Notes under the pieces: model-generated
Told to the model about the DNA's origin: nothing
Databases searched by the model: none
What the model saw: only the letters and a program-made list of their open reading frames with translations
Source of the DNA: Vicinamibacterales bacterium
GTDB taxonomy: Bacteria > Acidobacteriota > Vicinamibacteria > Vicinamibacterales > UBA8438
Assembly: GCA_937766455.1 (NCBI GenBank)
Contig: CALLXD010000039.1
Location: 1 to 64,000, forward strand
DNA: 64,000 bases
Direction of reading: 5' to 3'
Program-made: the position numbers and the translations under genes
Part shown: positions 56,131-64,000 of the stretch, in pieces
Layout: each line of letters opens with the position of its first letter
Position numbering within the stretch: the stretch's first letter is position 1

Positions 56131-56727
56131 TCAGTAGTGGCACACGAGGCAATCGCGGCTCGCCTCGCGTTCCTTATGGCAATCGAGACACCAGCCCATG
56201 CTGAGCGACTCGACCTGGACGGCCGCTTCCATGCTGGCCACGTCGCCGTGGCAATCGGCGCAGTTGACGCCGGCTCGGATATGCGGCTTATGCGAGAACC
56301 GTACGTAGTCCGGCAGGTCGTGGACTCGGACCCACGGAATCGGTTCCTTGTTGTCCCAATACTCCAAGACCTTGACGATTTCTGGCCGCTCGCTCAGTAC
56401 CGTTTGGTGGCATCCGGCGCACCGCTGCACCGACGGAATTCCCGCCACCGGTCCCCGGCGTGCGTAGGCGTGGCAAAACTGGCAATCGATTCCGATCTCG
56501 GCTACGTGGTGCGCGTGGCTGAAGTCGATGGGTTGTGCGGTCGGGTCGACTGGGCTGGCGGTGCCCGTAGCATCCTGATCCAATGCCGGCGACGTGGCGT
56601 CGGCCAGCGGGTCGGGCTCCGGTGGCTGCGCGCCAAACAGCGTGTACGCCCCCGTTACAAGAAGCACCCCGAGCGCGCAGGTCACCGCCAGCGTGGCCGG
56701 TCGGGCGTTTTTGGGGCGCGCAATCAT
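56131..56727 (-). CDS. actA: Alternative Complex III subunit ActA (pentahaem cytochrome c)
   Basis: 198 residues. One N-terminal membrane helix (about 12-31) and five CxxCH sites: CQFCH (82-86), CAGCH (103-107), then CADCH, CLDCH and CLVCH. His-rich IDFSHAHHVAEIG supplies other ligands. First gene of the actABCDEF operon. A run of nine C (56729-56737 as G on the plus strand) sits just before the ATG, and no Shine-Dalgarno is visible. Confidence 0.94.
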   Translation of the reverse strand: MIARPKNARPATLAVTCALGVLLVTGAYTLFGAQPPEPDPLADATSPALDQDATGTASPVDPTAQPIDFSHAHHVAEIGIDCQFCHAYARRGPVAGIPSVQRCAGCHQTVLSERPEIVKVLEYWDNKEPIPWVRVHDLPDYVRFSHKPHIRAGVNCADCHGDVASMEAAVQVESLSMGWCLDCHKEREASRDCLVCHY

Positions 56728-56863
56728 TGGGGGGGGGCGTGAGTGAGACCGTCAGCGTAGTCGAATGTGCCTCTACAGTTGGGCCCCGCGAGGTCTGGGT
56801 CAATCTACCGCGTCGAAATACGTGCCCTGCCTGAGGCGGGGCCACTGTCCGGACAAGCACGGA

Positions 56864-56892
56864 ATCATACCGAACCGGGCCGGTCTCGCCAA
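56864..56892 (-). promoter_or_regulatory. Promoter of the act operon
   Basis: Minus-strand TTGGCG (56892-56887), 17-bp spacer, TATGAT (56869-56864). Predicted start near 56857, a leader of about 130 nt to actA. Confidence 0.65.
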
Positions 56893-56925
56893 GTGTACTT
56901 TTTCTGCCGATTCCCGAAAGGGCCG

Positions 56926-56955
56926 TTGACCACCTCGTAACCCCTCAGGTACAGT
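56926..56955 (+). promoter_or_regulatory. Possible promoter of haem-propeller copy 2
   Basis: TTGACC (56926-56931), 18-bp spacer, TACAGT (56950-56955). The spacing matches the element upstream of copy 1 (31171-31200). Confidence 0.45.
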
Positions 56956-57038
56956 GTCCGCTCAAGCCGCATCCGTAGCGCGTCGAAGGTCTGGTGGACG
57001 TCCGCATGGTCCGGGTGTGGCGGGGAGACAGAGAAGAG

Positions 57039-59237
57039 ATGCGTATCGCACTCCGCCCACGTTTTTCACTCACACTCGCGGCGTTGTTGGTGGCCGGCGT
57101 AGCCATCTGGAGCGTCGGCGCGACCGCCCGTCAAAGCGGCATGGCTGACGGTGTCATTACCGGCACCGTGAGCGGCGACAATGGTCCAGAGGCCGGCGTC
57201 TGGGTCATTGCCGAGACGGAAGAACTCGAGACGAAGTTCGCCAAGATCGTCGTGACCGACGACAGTGGCCGTTTCGTTCTGCCGCAGTTGCCTGAGGCGA
57301 CTTACGACGTCTGGGTTCGAGGCTACGGGCTCGTTGACTCAGAGAAGGTGCAGCTGGCGACGGGACGAGAGGACGTTGCGCTGATGGCGATGGTCGCACC
57401 CACGCCGCGCGACGCCGCGCAATACTATCCCGGCAACTACTGGTATTCACTGATTGAGCCGCCGCCCGCCAGCGAATTTCCTGGCACCGGGAACAATGGC
57501 AACGGCATCAATCCCACCATGCTGACCCAGTCGCACTGGGTGGACAACATGAAGCAGGGCTGTCAGTTGTGTCATCAGCTTGGCAACACCGCGACGCGTG
57601 AGGTCCAGCATCGTGACGAGTTTGACTCGACCGTGGCGGCCTGGGACCACCGGGTGCAGACCGGGCAGCGCGGCAACCAAATGAGCGGTGCGATGAACCG
57701 GTTCGGTCGGGAGCCCGCGCTCGAGATGTTCGCGGACTGGACTGACCGTATCGCGTCCGGCGCCATCCCGGAGGCGCCGCCTCGGCCTGACGGGCTTGAG
57801 CAGAACGTCGTGGTCACGTTGTGGGATTGGGGCAAGGACACCTCCTTCATCCACGACGAGATCGTGACTGACAAACGCAACCCCCAGCTGAACGGCAATG
57901 GGCCGGTCTACGGTGTGTCAGCTGGCCACGGCAGCATCACCATGGTGGACCCGGTCGCGAACTCGGCCGTTGAGTTGACCATTCCCGTGCGACCGGATCC
58001 CGAGACCATGCCAACCCGGTTCCCGGACGTGCAGACCGCTTCCTACTATTGGGGTGACCAGGAGTTGTGGGGCGTCGGCGCGAATGAGCGTTCGGATCCG
58101 CACAATCCGATGATGGACCACGAAGGCCGGGTCTGGATGACCTCGACGGTCCGCCAGTTCCAGAACCCGGACTGGTGCAAAGAGGGCTCGGACAATTCGT
58201 TCGCGGATTACTACTCGGTAGGCCGGACCGGCCGGCACGCCTCGTACTATGATCCGGACGGCGAGAAGTTCGTGCTCGTCGACACCTGCTACGGCACGCA
58301 CCATCTGCAGTTTGGCGAGGACGAGGACAACACCCTGTGGTTCAGCGGTGACGGGAACGTCGTCGGCTGGTTGAACACCGCCGTCTACGACAGCACCGGG
58401 GACGAGCAGTTCGCCCAGGGGTGGTGCCCGACCGTGCTTGACACCAACGGCGACGGCAAAATCACAAAGCCGTGGAACGAGCCTCGAGCTGAGGAAACGG
58501 ACGCGTCGCTGGATACACGCGTGGCCGGGTTCGGGTACGGCATCATTGCGCACCCCACCGACGGGTCGGCCTGGATCAGCAGGACCGGACCGTTCCCGGG
58601 GTCCATCGTTCGGCTTGATCGCGGGGACAATCCACCGGAGACCTGCATTGCCGAGATGTACGAGCCTCCGTCGATCGCCGGATCTGGCCTCGACCCGGCA
58701 GAGACCGGTTTCTCGCCGCGCGGCATCGATGTGGACCGGAACGGCGTCATCTGGGCCGCGCTCTCCGGCAGCAGTCACATGGCTAGCTTCGACCGCACCA
58801 AGTGCGCGGTGACGAGCGGCGCCACGGCGACCGGCCAGCACTGTCCAGAAGGGTGGACACTGTATCCGATGCCGGGGCCGAAGATGGCCGGGGTCGAGGG
58901 TGATGTCGGCGCAGATTTTCACTACTACAGCTGGGTCGACCAGTACAACACCCTCGGCATGGGTGACAACATTCCCATCGCCAACGGCTCGACTTCAGAC
59001 TCCCTGCTCGCGCTCGACCCGGAGACCAATGAGTGGGTTGTCCTGCGGGTACCGTATCCGCAGGCCTTCTACTCGCGCGGCCTCGACGGTCGTATCGACG
59101 ATGCGTCCGCCGGCTGGAAAGGACGCGGTCTGTGGGCCAACTACGGATCGAACTACATTTGGCACACAGAAGGCGGGAAGGGCACGAAGAGCAAGATCGT
59201 CCACTTCCAGCTGCGTCCGGATCCGCTCGCTCGGTAG
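57039..59237 (+). CDS. Secreted protein: carboxypeptidase-regulatory domain, CxxCH haem site and predicted beta-propeller (copy 2)
   Basis: 732 residues from the ATG at 57039. The domain order equals copy 1 at 31330: signal (1-31), regulatory-like domain (about 37-121, ITGTVSGDNGPEAGVWVIAE), haem site C175-x-x-C178-H179 (CQLCHQLGN), then propeller-like repeats with the same landmarks (NPMMDHEGRVWMTSTVRQ, VDTCYGTHHLQF, DTNGDGKITKPWNEP at about 468, NGVIWAALSGSSHMASFDR). The two copies are clear paralogues along their full length. It is divergent from the ACIII operon, so the haem may exchange electrons with ACIII; this is inference. It ends in a good intrinsic terminator. Confidence 0.8.
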   Translation: MRIALRPRFSLTLAALLVAGVAIWSVGATARQSGMADGVITGTVSGDNGPEAGVWVIAETEELETKFAKIVVTDDSGRFVLPQLPEATYDVWVRGYGLVDSEKVQLATGREDVALMAMVAPTPRDAAQYYPGNYWYSLIEPPPASEFPGTGNNGNGINPTMLTQSHWVDNMKQGCQLCHQLGNTATREVQHRDEFDSTVAAWDHRVQTGQRGNQMSGAMNRFGREPALEMFADWTDRIASGAIPEAPPRPDGLEQNVVVTLWDWGKDTSFIHDEIVTDKRNPQLNGNGPVYGVSAGHGSITMVDPVANSAVELTIPVRPDPETMPTRFPDVQTASYYWGDQELWGVGANERSDPHNPMMDHEGRVWMTSTVRQFQNPDWCKEGSDNSFADYYSVGRTGRHASYYDPDGEKFVLVDTCYGTHHLQFGEDEDNTLWFSGDGNVVGWLNTAVYDSTGDEQFAQGWCPTVLDTNGDGKITKPWNEPRAEETDASLDTRVAGFGYGIIAHPTDGSAWISRTGPFPGSIVRLDRGDNPPETCIAEMYEPPSIAGSGLDPAETGFSPRGIDVDRNGVIWAALSGSSHMASFDRTKCAVTSGATATGQHCPEGWTLYPMPGPKMAGVEGDVGADFHYYSWVDQYNTLGMGDNIPIANGSTSDSLLALDPETNEWVVLRVPYPQAFYSRGLDGRIDDASAGWKGRGLWANYGSNYIWHTEGGKGTKSKIVHFQLRPDPLAR

Positions 59238-59265
59238 TGCACCGCGCCAGCGTCAGTGCTGTCTT

Positions 59266-59302
59266 GGGCGTCGGGGACCTTGGTCCTCGGCGCCCTGTTT
59301 TT
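59266..59302 (+). terminator. Rho-independent terminator of haem-propeller copy 2
   Basis: A 14-bp stem with two G-U wobbles (59266-59279 with 59282-59295), tight TT loop, followed by TGTTTTT. Best intrinsic terminator in the window, 28 nt after the stop. Confidence 0.8.
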
Positions 59303-59371
59303 ATGGAGAGCCCCCGCGACTTTCACTCCTCGCTTTTTCGCTGCGCGTGCCGGCTGCACAGCCGAGACGCG

Positions 59372-60013
59372 CTACGGGCGGCTCTTGTCAGTCGCGGGTA
59401 GGACTGTCATGCGAGTGCGACTGGCCGGGACCTCGATGTCGGAGACCGATACTTCCAGGCCGGGGCTGCTCGCCGTGAGGTCATAACGACCGGCAGGCAG
59501 CACAAACACGCGAGGACTGGCATCTTCGCTGACCGGCGCGAAGCCTGCGCGTCCCACACTACCGTGCAGGAACACGCCCGCACGCCAGGCCCTATTGCTG
59601 TCTCTCCAGGATTGGTGTGGGTGGACCAGGAGCGCGCCGAAGGCCGGTTGCAGATTGACGATCTCTCGATGGCCTTCCGCTTCATCCGCGTAGCGCAGCA
59701 CCGACAGACGCTCGGTCCAGGTGACCGCGATGACGCCGCTGGCGTCCCGGCGGGCGACCTGGACATCGTAGAAGCCCGCGGGAACGTCGACATGGGTCCA
59801 TCCGTCATCGCTCAGCGTCGCGCGAAGGGCCGTGTCGCGCGAACCGACCGCGTAGACTGCGATCTCACAGTCCTCGGTCACCTCCTCGAGTCCGTCGAAT
59901 ACGCGGACGAGCAGCTCGACGACGCCCGGTTCCTGGGACGACGCCTGGTGCGGTAGCAGCAGCGCCGCCAGCACAGACACACCGAGCGCACAGCCGGCAG
60001 AACGAATCGTCAT
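59372..60013 (-). CDS. Secreted hypothetical protein with beta-sandwich repeats
   Basis: 213 residues. Signal peptide ends near ASSQ. Two similar beta units, each with a PAG-F/R-YD turn (DVPAGFYDVQVARR and VLPAGRYDLTASSPG), suggest carboxypeptidase-regulatory/transthyretin-like folds. No enzyme motif. Convergent with haem-propeller copy 2 and divergent, by only 11 bp, from the next gene. Confidence 0.7.
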   Translation of the reverse strand: MTIRSAGCALGVSVLAALLLPHQASSQEPGVVELLVRVFDGLEEVTEDCEIAVYAVGSRDTALRATLSDDGWTHVDVPAGFYDVQVARRDASGVIAVTWTERLSVLRYADEAEGHREIVNLQPAFGALLVHPHQSWRDSNRAWRAGVFLHGSVGRAGFAPVSEDASPRVFVLPAGRYDLTASSPGLEVSVSDIEVPASRTRMTVLPATDKSRP

Positions 60014-60024
60014 AGGAATGCGTC

Positions 60025-60822
60025 ATGGTACAGGAGAGCGCCCAACCGGACCAGGAGATCGGCCTGTGGCCCCTACATGCCGATAAACAACTCGTGACGC
60101 CTCCCGACCCCTTGGATTTCCCCCGTGCGAGTGATGGCGGACAAGGCACGGAGGTGTTTCTTGTCCCGTCGCGCGGGACGAGTTACGAACTGTACAGCGA
60201 GCCAACCGAGGACGATTCGCCGGGTTCCAGTCGGGTCGGCCGCGTGTTCCGACGGGTCCGCGAGATGCTCTCGACCGACCGGGGCGGAGATGATCCTCGA
60301 CGCTCGGAATCCGGGTCGACGAGTGCCGCATCGAGCTGGACAGACCGGGTTCGAGGCGGTGCGGGGCACCGGCTGTCCGAGTGGCTGGCCGAACAGCGCC
60401 TCCTCTGGCACTTGCGGCACCCGTCCACCGTCACGCTCGTATTTCCGAATGACATCGACGCCGAGCGTGCGCTTTCCATCGCCCGCGTCACGCTCCGGCG
60501 CGATCGCGACCATCACCGAGTATGGATGGTCGTGGACGGTCTGGCGACCGCCGTCTTTGGCCCCCTCTTCTTCTTCGTGCCCGGGCCCAATCTCGTCTCC
60601 TGGTATTTTGCCGCCAAGACGGTCGGTCACTGGCTGGCGTACCAGGGCGCGGCTCGTGGTGTGGGCCAGGTGCGCTGGTCAGCGCGTCAGTCCGGTGCCC
60701 TGGCCTCGGTGCGCGATGCGCTGGCGCGCCCTCCGGCTGAGCGGCACCACCGACTAGGCGAGCTTGCGACCGAGCTGCAGCTCGACCACCCGGCCGTTTT
60801 TGTCGAGCGGACGTCCCGCTAG
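60025..60822 (+). CDS. K+/H+ exchange-related protein (Mit_KHE1-like)
   Basis: 265 residues from the ATG at 60025. The conserved part starts at about residue 40 (TEVFLVPSRGTSYELY) and continues with WLAEQRLLWHLRHPSTVTLVFP and a hydrophobic pair around FGPLFFFVPGPNLVSWYFAAKTVGHWLAYQGA. This pattern resembles the mitochondrial K+-H+ exchange-related family. The 5' end lies 11 bp from a divergent start, so the in-frame GTG at 60094 (GATAAA 6 nt upstream) may be the true start. Confidence 0.6.
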   Translation: MVQESAQPDQEIGLWPLHADKQLVTPPDPLDFPRASDGGQGTEVFLVPSRGTSYELYSEPTEDDSPGSSRVGRVFRRVREMLSTDRGGDDPRRSESGSTSAASSWTDRVRGGAGHRLSEWLAEQRLLWHLRHPSTVTLVFPNDIDAERALSIARVTLRRDRDHHRVWMVVDGLATAVFGPLFFFVPGPNLVSWYFAAKTVGHWLAYQGAARGVGQVRWSARQSGALASVRDALARPPAERHHRLGELATELQLDHPAVFVERTSR

Positions 60823-60910
60823 CGCCTCCGTTGCCCTGTCAGCCGTTGCTGGGGGCCCGCGTGAGCGGGCCCTCGAGGCACTGCGGTGCCCGGGCCCAGC
60901 GCGGAGCGCA

Positions 60911-60919
60911 TGCTATACT
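60911..60919 (+). promoter_or_regulatory. Extended -10 element, leaderless-type, for lpxD
   Basis: TGC-TATACT, identical to the element before the M24 gene, lies 8 nt before the TTG start of lpxD. No Shine-Dalgarno and no clear -35. Confidence 0.4.
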
Positions 60920-60927
60920 GCGCCGAT

Positions 60928-61962
60928 TTGAAGCTCAGCGAAGTGGCCGAGCGTCTGGCTTGTCGGCTCGACGGCGACGGTGATGTCGATGTCAACCGGG
61001 TAACGGGCATTGACGTCGCGCAGGCCGGCGACCTCACCTTCCTTGCCAATTCTCGATACGCGAACGCCTTGCGTTCGACCCAGGCAGCGGCGGTGATCCT
61101 GGCTGATGACGCAGAAGCCGCACCGTGCTCGATGCTGCGTACCCCGACGCCGTACCTCGCTTTTGCGCGTGCGGTTGGTCTGTTTGGCGACGCGGTGAGG
61201 CCGTGTCCCGGTGTGGATCCGTCGACCAGCGTCGCACCCAATGTCAGCCTTGGGGACGGTGTGTCGATTGGGCCTTTTGTGTCCATCGGGTCGGGTGCAT
61301 CCATCGGCGCGCGCACGGTCGTGCACCCTGGCGTGCACATCGGACCGGGAGCGGTCATTGGGGCCGACTGTGTCCTGCATTCGCATGTTGCGGTTCGGGA
61401 GCGGGTGGTGATCGGCGACCGCGTTGTGTTGCAGAACGCCGCCGTTGTCGGGAGCGACGGGTATGGGTTCGCCCAGCGGCCAGACGGAACGCACGAGAAG
61501 ATCCCCCAGTTAGGGATTGTCGTGCTCGAGGCGGATGTCGAGATTGGCGCGCACGTGGCCATCGATCGTCCCGCGATCGGGGAAACCCGGATCCGCGAAG
61601 GAGCGAAGATCGACAACCTCGTGCAGATCGGGCACGGCGTCGATATCGGCCGGCATGTCTTGCTCGCTGCGCAGGTCGGTATCGCCGGGAGCACCACCGT
61701 CGAAGACGCGGTCGTGTTGGCTGGCCAGGTCGGGGTCAACGGTCATGTCACCATCGGCAAGGGGACGCGAGCCACGGGGCAGACCGGGATTACCAACTCT
61801 GTGGCACCTGGGTCGTTCATCTCGGGTTTGCCCGCCATTGACAACCGCGCATGGCGCAAGGCGGCTGCGTCCTTCCAGACGCTACCGGCTCTCAGAAAGA
61901 AGGTGGCTGCTCTCGAACGCCGCCTGGCCGCGCTCGAGGCCGGATCGCCGTCGGGCGAGTAG
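60928..61962 (+). CDS. lpxD: UDP-3-O-acylglucosamine N-acyltransferase
   Basis: Third step of lipid A synthesis. 344 residues from a TTG at 60928 (reading MKLSEVAERL, the normal LpxD N-terminus); an in-frame ATG at 60910 is the alternative. N-terminal uridine-binding domain (VTGIDVAQAGDLTFLAN), then left-handed beta-helix hexapeptide repeats, and the catalytic His in IDNLVQIGHGVDIG. C-terminal helix for acyl carrier protein docking. No other lpx genes are in the window. Confidence 0.94.
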   Translation: MKLSEVAERLACRLDGDGDVDVNRVTGIDVAQAGDLTFLANSRYANALRSTQAAAVILADDAEAAPCSMLRTPTPYLAFARAVGLFGDAVRPCPGVDPSTSVAPNVSLGDGVSIGPFVSIGSGASIGARTVVHPGVHIGPGAVIGADCVLHSHVAVRERVVIGDRVVLQNAAVVGSDGYGFAQRPDGTHEKIPQLGIVVLEADVEIGAHVAIDRPAIGETRIREGAKIDNLVQIGHGVDIGRHVLLAAQVGIAGSTTVEDAVVLAGQVGVNGHVTIGKGTRATGQTGITNSVAPGSFISGLPAIDNRAWRKAAASFQTLPALRKKVAALERRLAALEAGSPSGE

Positions 61963-61964
61963 GT

Positions 61965-62780
61965 ATGTCTCGTCTCGTCGCTGTCGCGGTCCTGTGTCTC
62001 AGTGCTGGCGTGGCCAGCCCGACGACGGCCACGGCCCAGACGAGTAGTGCCGCGTCGACGGCGGCCCAGACGCCTCCTCTGCCGGGCTTCCTGACCAGCT
62101 ACCGTTTTCACCTAAACGCGCTGCACCTCGGATCAGACAGCGACAGCTTCGTGTGGGATACCGATTTCGGGGGTGATCTCGATGTGTTTGACCTGCATTA
62201 TTTTCGAGGGAATGTACTGGTCAACCTCGAGAGCATTGTTGGTCAGCAGATTCGTGCGATCGATCCCAATCAGGGTAACTACACTGTCGACCTGTCCACA
62301 TGGTGGCGCACCGGTATGTCGGGAGCGGAGTTGGGCGCGACATTTCATCATGTGTCACGCCACCTGAGCGACCGCGACAAGGATTTCGCCATCGCGTGGA
62401 ATATGGTGGGGCTCCAGTTCACCTCGCCACTGGCTCTTGCAGGCTGGGATCTCGACGTGGGGTATCGCCTGCTCAAGACCGTCCAACGCTCGTTTGTGGA
62501 CTACACCGGCGAAATGGGCGGAAGCATTCAGGCCTCCCGGTCCATGCATCGTCGCGTCTCGCTCATCGTCGGCGGAGAGCTGACGGCCGTGGCCGTGAGC
62601 GCGGCGGACCGGGGTCGGGATAATCAATTCGGGAGCCGCATTGAGATTGGCGCCCGTTTCCCTGGCCGAGCGGGCTTCGGCGAGATCTTCCTCTCTCGCG
62701 AACGGCGTATCGATGCCAACCCAGTCGACGCGGAGCCCACGACGTTTACGATGGCGGGATTCCGGTTCCTCAGCAAATAG
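61965..62780 (+). CDS. Predicted outer-membrane beta-barrel protein
   Basis: 271 residues starting 2 nt after the lpxD stop. Signal peptide (ends ATAQ). The mature part alternates polar and hydrophobic residues in strand-like stretches (RGNVLVNLESIVG, AELGATFHHVSRHLSD, WDLDVGYRLLKTV, RVSLIVGGELTAVAV) and ends in FRFLSK, typical of small barrels. Family not recognised. Co-transcribed with lpxD by position. Confidence 0.68.
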   Translation: MSRLVAVAVLCLSAGVASPTTATAQTSSAASTAAQTPPLPGFLTSYRFHLNALHLGSDSDSFVWDTDFGGDLDVFDLHYFRGNVLVNLESIVGQQIRAIDPNQGNYTVDLSTWWRTGMSGAELGATFHHVSRHLSDRDKDFAIAWNMVGLQFTSPLALAGWDLDVGYRLLKTVQRSFVDYTGEMGGSIQASRSMHRRVSLIVGGELTAVAVSAADRGRDNQFGSRIEIGARFPGRAGFGEIFLSRERRIDANPVDAEPTTFTMAGFRFLSK

Positions 62781-62969
62781 AAGCCCGTAGCGAGAGCCCC
62801 GCGGCATTCGACCAACGCCGAATCCAGCTGAGCTGCGTCGTATTTTCTCTCTTCTCGCCTTGTACCAGGCCGGCCCTGCATTGCCAACTCAGGGTCTCCG
62901 TGCGACGCGGGATTTTCACCACGGGCTGCTCGCCTCGTCCGCAGCGGAGCGCGTTGTCACGGGTGGCTA

Positions 62970-62978
62970 TGCGATAAT
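62970..62978 (+). promoter_or_regulatory. Extended -10 element, leaderless-type, for the M16 peptidase gene
   Basis: TGC-GATAAT lies 6 nt before the ATG at 62985. No Shine-Dalgarno. Confidence 0.4.
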
Positions 62979-62984
62979 CCGACC

Positions 62985-64000
62985 ATGCGTCGCATGACAT
63001 CTCCGGCGTCGGGTCGGGTCCAGTGGGTCTTTGCCGTCTCGGCTCTGGCGGGCCTCGTGTTGTTGTCCACGACCGTCGAGACGGCGGTCAGACCGCCAAA
63101 ATTCGACTACGAGTTGCACACGCTCGACAATGGGCTGACAGTGGTGCTGGCTGAGGATCACTCAACACCCATCGTCCGGTCTGAACTGGTCTATCACGTC
63201 GGCTCGAAGAACGAGGCGCCGGGGCGAACGGGGTTCGCGCATCTCTTCGAGCATCTGATGTTCAAGGGGTCGCGCAATGTCTTGTCTGACTCGCATCTGA
63301 CCCTGATTTCGCGGGTGGGTGGGGATGGGAACGCCTACACGACAGAGGACTCCACCACCTATGTCGAGACGGTCCCCGCGCAGTATCTCCCGTTGATTCT
63401 CTGGCTCGAGGCCGACCGGATGGCTACGCTGCGCATTGACAAGGAGACGTTCGAGTCGGAGCGTCTGGTGGTCAAGGAAGAGCGCCGCTGGCGGTATGAG
63501 GACACGCCGTTCGGCCTGCTCTCCGAGATCATGTACGACCAGGCGTACTCGGTGCACCCCTACAAGCACACACCGATCGGGACCATGGCGGATCTGGAGG
63601 CTGCGTCGGTCGACGATGTGCAGGAGTTCTTCGACACCTACTACGTGCCGGAGAACGCCACCCTTGTGCTGGTGGGCGACTTCGACTCGAGGGACGCGCT
63701 CGCGCTCGTGAAGCAGTACTTTGATCGTGTGCCCAAGGCGGCCAAGCCGGTGCCTCGCGCTATCCCGCGCGAGCCATTGCAGACCGGCGAGCGGCGCATT
63801 AACCTCACCCAGTCCCAGAACTGGCCGCTTCCCGCCGTGATCGTGGCCTATCACATCACCTACGACGGCCACCCAGACGCCTACCCGCTGCACATCGCGG
63901 TCAAGGTGCTCTCGGACGGACAGAGTTCGCGAATTTTCCGTCGACTGATCTATGACGACCAGCTCGCGGTCTCGGCGTTTGGGCAGGGCACCATCATCGA
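62985..64000 (+). CDS. M16-family zinc peptidase (pitrilysin-like), cut by the right edge
   Basis: At least 338 residues. Signal peptide (hydrophobic at about 14-31). The M16 inverted zinc motif HxxEH is at 86-90 (HLFEH), with the third ligand Glu in ERLVVKEERRWRYED. LDNGLTVVLAEDHSTPIV and DAYSVHPY-like phrases (seen as QAYSVHPYKHTPIG) follow. The start of the second domain is present before the edge. Periplasmic peptide turnover is likely. Confidence 0.93.
   Translation, partial: MRRMTSPASGRVQWVFAVSALAGLVLLSTTVETAVRPPKFDYELHTLDNGLTVVLAEDHSTPIVRSELVYHVGSKNEAPGRTGFAHLFEHLMFKGSRNVLSDSHLTLISRVGGDGNAYTTEDSTTYVETVPAQYLPLILWLEADRMATLRIDKETFESERLVVKEERRWRYEDTPFGLLSEIMYDQAYSVHPYKHTPIGTMADLEAASVDDVQEFFDTYYVPENATLVLVGDFDSRDALALVKQYFDRVPKAAKPVPRAIPREPLQTGERRINLTQSQNWPLPAVIVAYHITYDGHPDAYPLHIAVKVLSDGQSSRIFRRLIYDDQLAVSAFGQGTII

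Larger units (their letters stand above)
56738..57038. other. Divergent intergenic region between actA and haem-propeller copy 2
   Basis: 301 bp without a gene. It contains a good minus-strand promoter for the act operon and a weaker plus-strand promoter for the haem-propeller gene, about 34 bp apart at their -35 boxes, so a single bound regulator could affect both. Confidence 0.65.

Noticed and set aside
1-64000. Mobile elements, tRNA or rRNA genes
   Set aside because: I saw no transposase or integrase signature, no terminal inverted repeats flanking a gene, and no tRNA-like or rRNA-like sequence in the intergenic regions.

Overview
This is a GC-rich chromosomal segment of a Gram-negative bacterium with an outer membrane (lpxD, a TonB-dependent receptor, beta-barrel-like proteins). 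The best guess is an Acidobacteriota lineage of the Vicinamibacteria type. The reasons are an Alternative Complex III operon, a TonB receptor with an N-terminal carboxypeptidase-regulatory domain, and several secreted protein types often seen in that phylum. The assignment is by gene content only. I see no rRNA, tRNA, insertion sequence, phage or CRISPR.

Layout. 1-9167 is mostly minus strand: HtrA protease (cut by the left edge), a frameshifted M24 peptidase, a lipoprotein, a zinc-ribbon protein, a plus-strand VOC protein, then the tight operon ymdB-xseA-xseB-ispA-tlyA-nadK. 9168-17045 holds hsp20 with a near-consensus promoter, rpoZ with small membrane proteins, gatC-gatA, a methyltransferase, a small zinc-ribbon gene whose 3' end is tandemly repeated, a DUF1684 protein and endonuclease IV. 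17230-26216 is plus strand: aconitase, an exported oligoendopeptidase, then a periplasmic set (cytochrome c fused to a PHM-like copper monooxygenase, two small secreted proteins, an exported argininosuccinate-lyase-like protein). 26255-30425 is a minus-strand catabolic operon: mmsA, an OFA-type MFS transporter, a short-chain fatty acid transporter.

30725-43705 is the most unusual stretch. A secreted protein (regulatory domain, one CxxCH haem site, predicted beta-propeller) is followed by a TonB-dependent receptor and then six genes in the order MoxR ATPase, DUF58, membrane protein, VWA, small membrane protein, VWA. That order matches mxaRSACKL, the accessory genes for calcium insertion into methanol dehydrogenase, but no dehydrogenase structural gene is present. 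43777-49355 holds a TPR protein, an ArsR regulator with a decayed glutaredoxin-like gene, scoAB-mmsB and a CmoB-like methyltransferase. 49398-56727 is the full actABCDEF operon (minus strand). Divergent from it lies a second copy of the haem/propeller gene. The right end has a secreted protein, a K+/H+-exchange-related protein, lpxD, a barrel-like protein and an M16 peptidase cut by the right edge.

How the parts fit. The window combines respiration (ACIII, aconitase), branched-chain/ketoacid catabolism (mmsA, mmsB, scoAB) and a periplasmic redox repertoire (haem-propeller pair, copper monooxygenase) that could feed electrons to ACIII; that link is inference. Four conserved genes (M24 peptidase, acnA, the lyase-like gene, actF) each carry a single apparent +1 insertion in a short homopolymer. 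This suggests assembly or sequencing error more than real gene loss. Several genes without a Shine-Dalgarno have a -10-like hexamer 6-8 nt before the start codon and may be translated from leaderless mRNAs.
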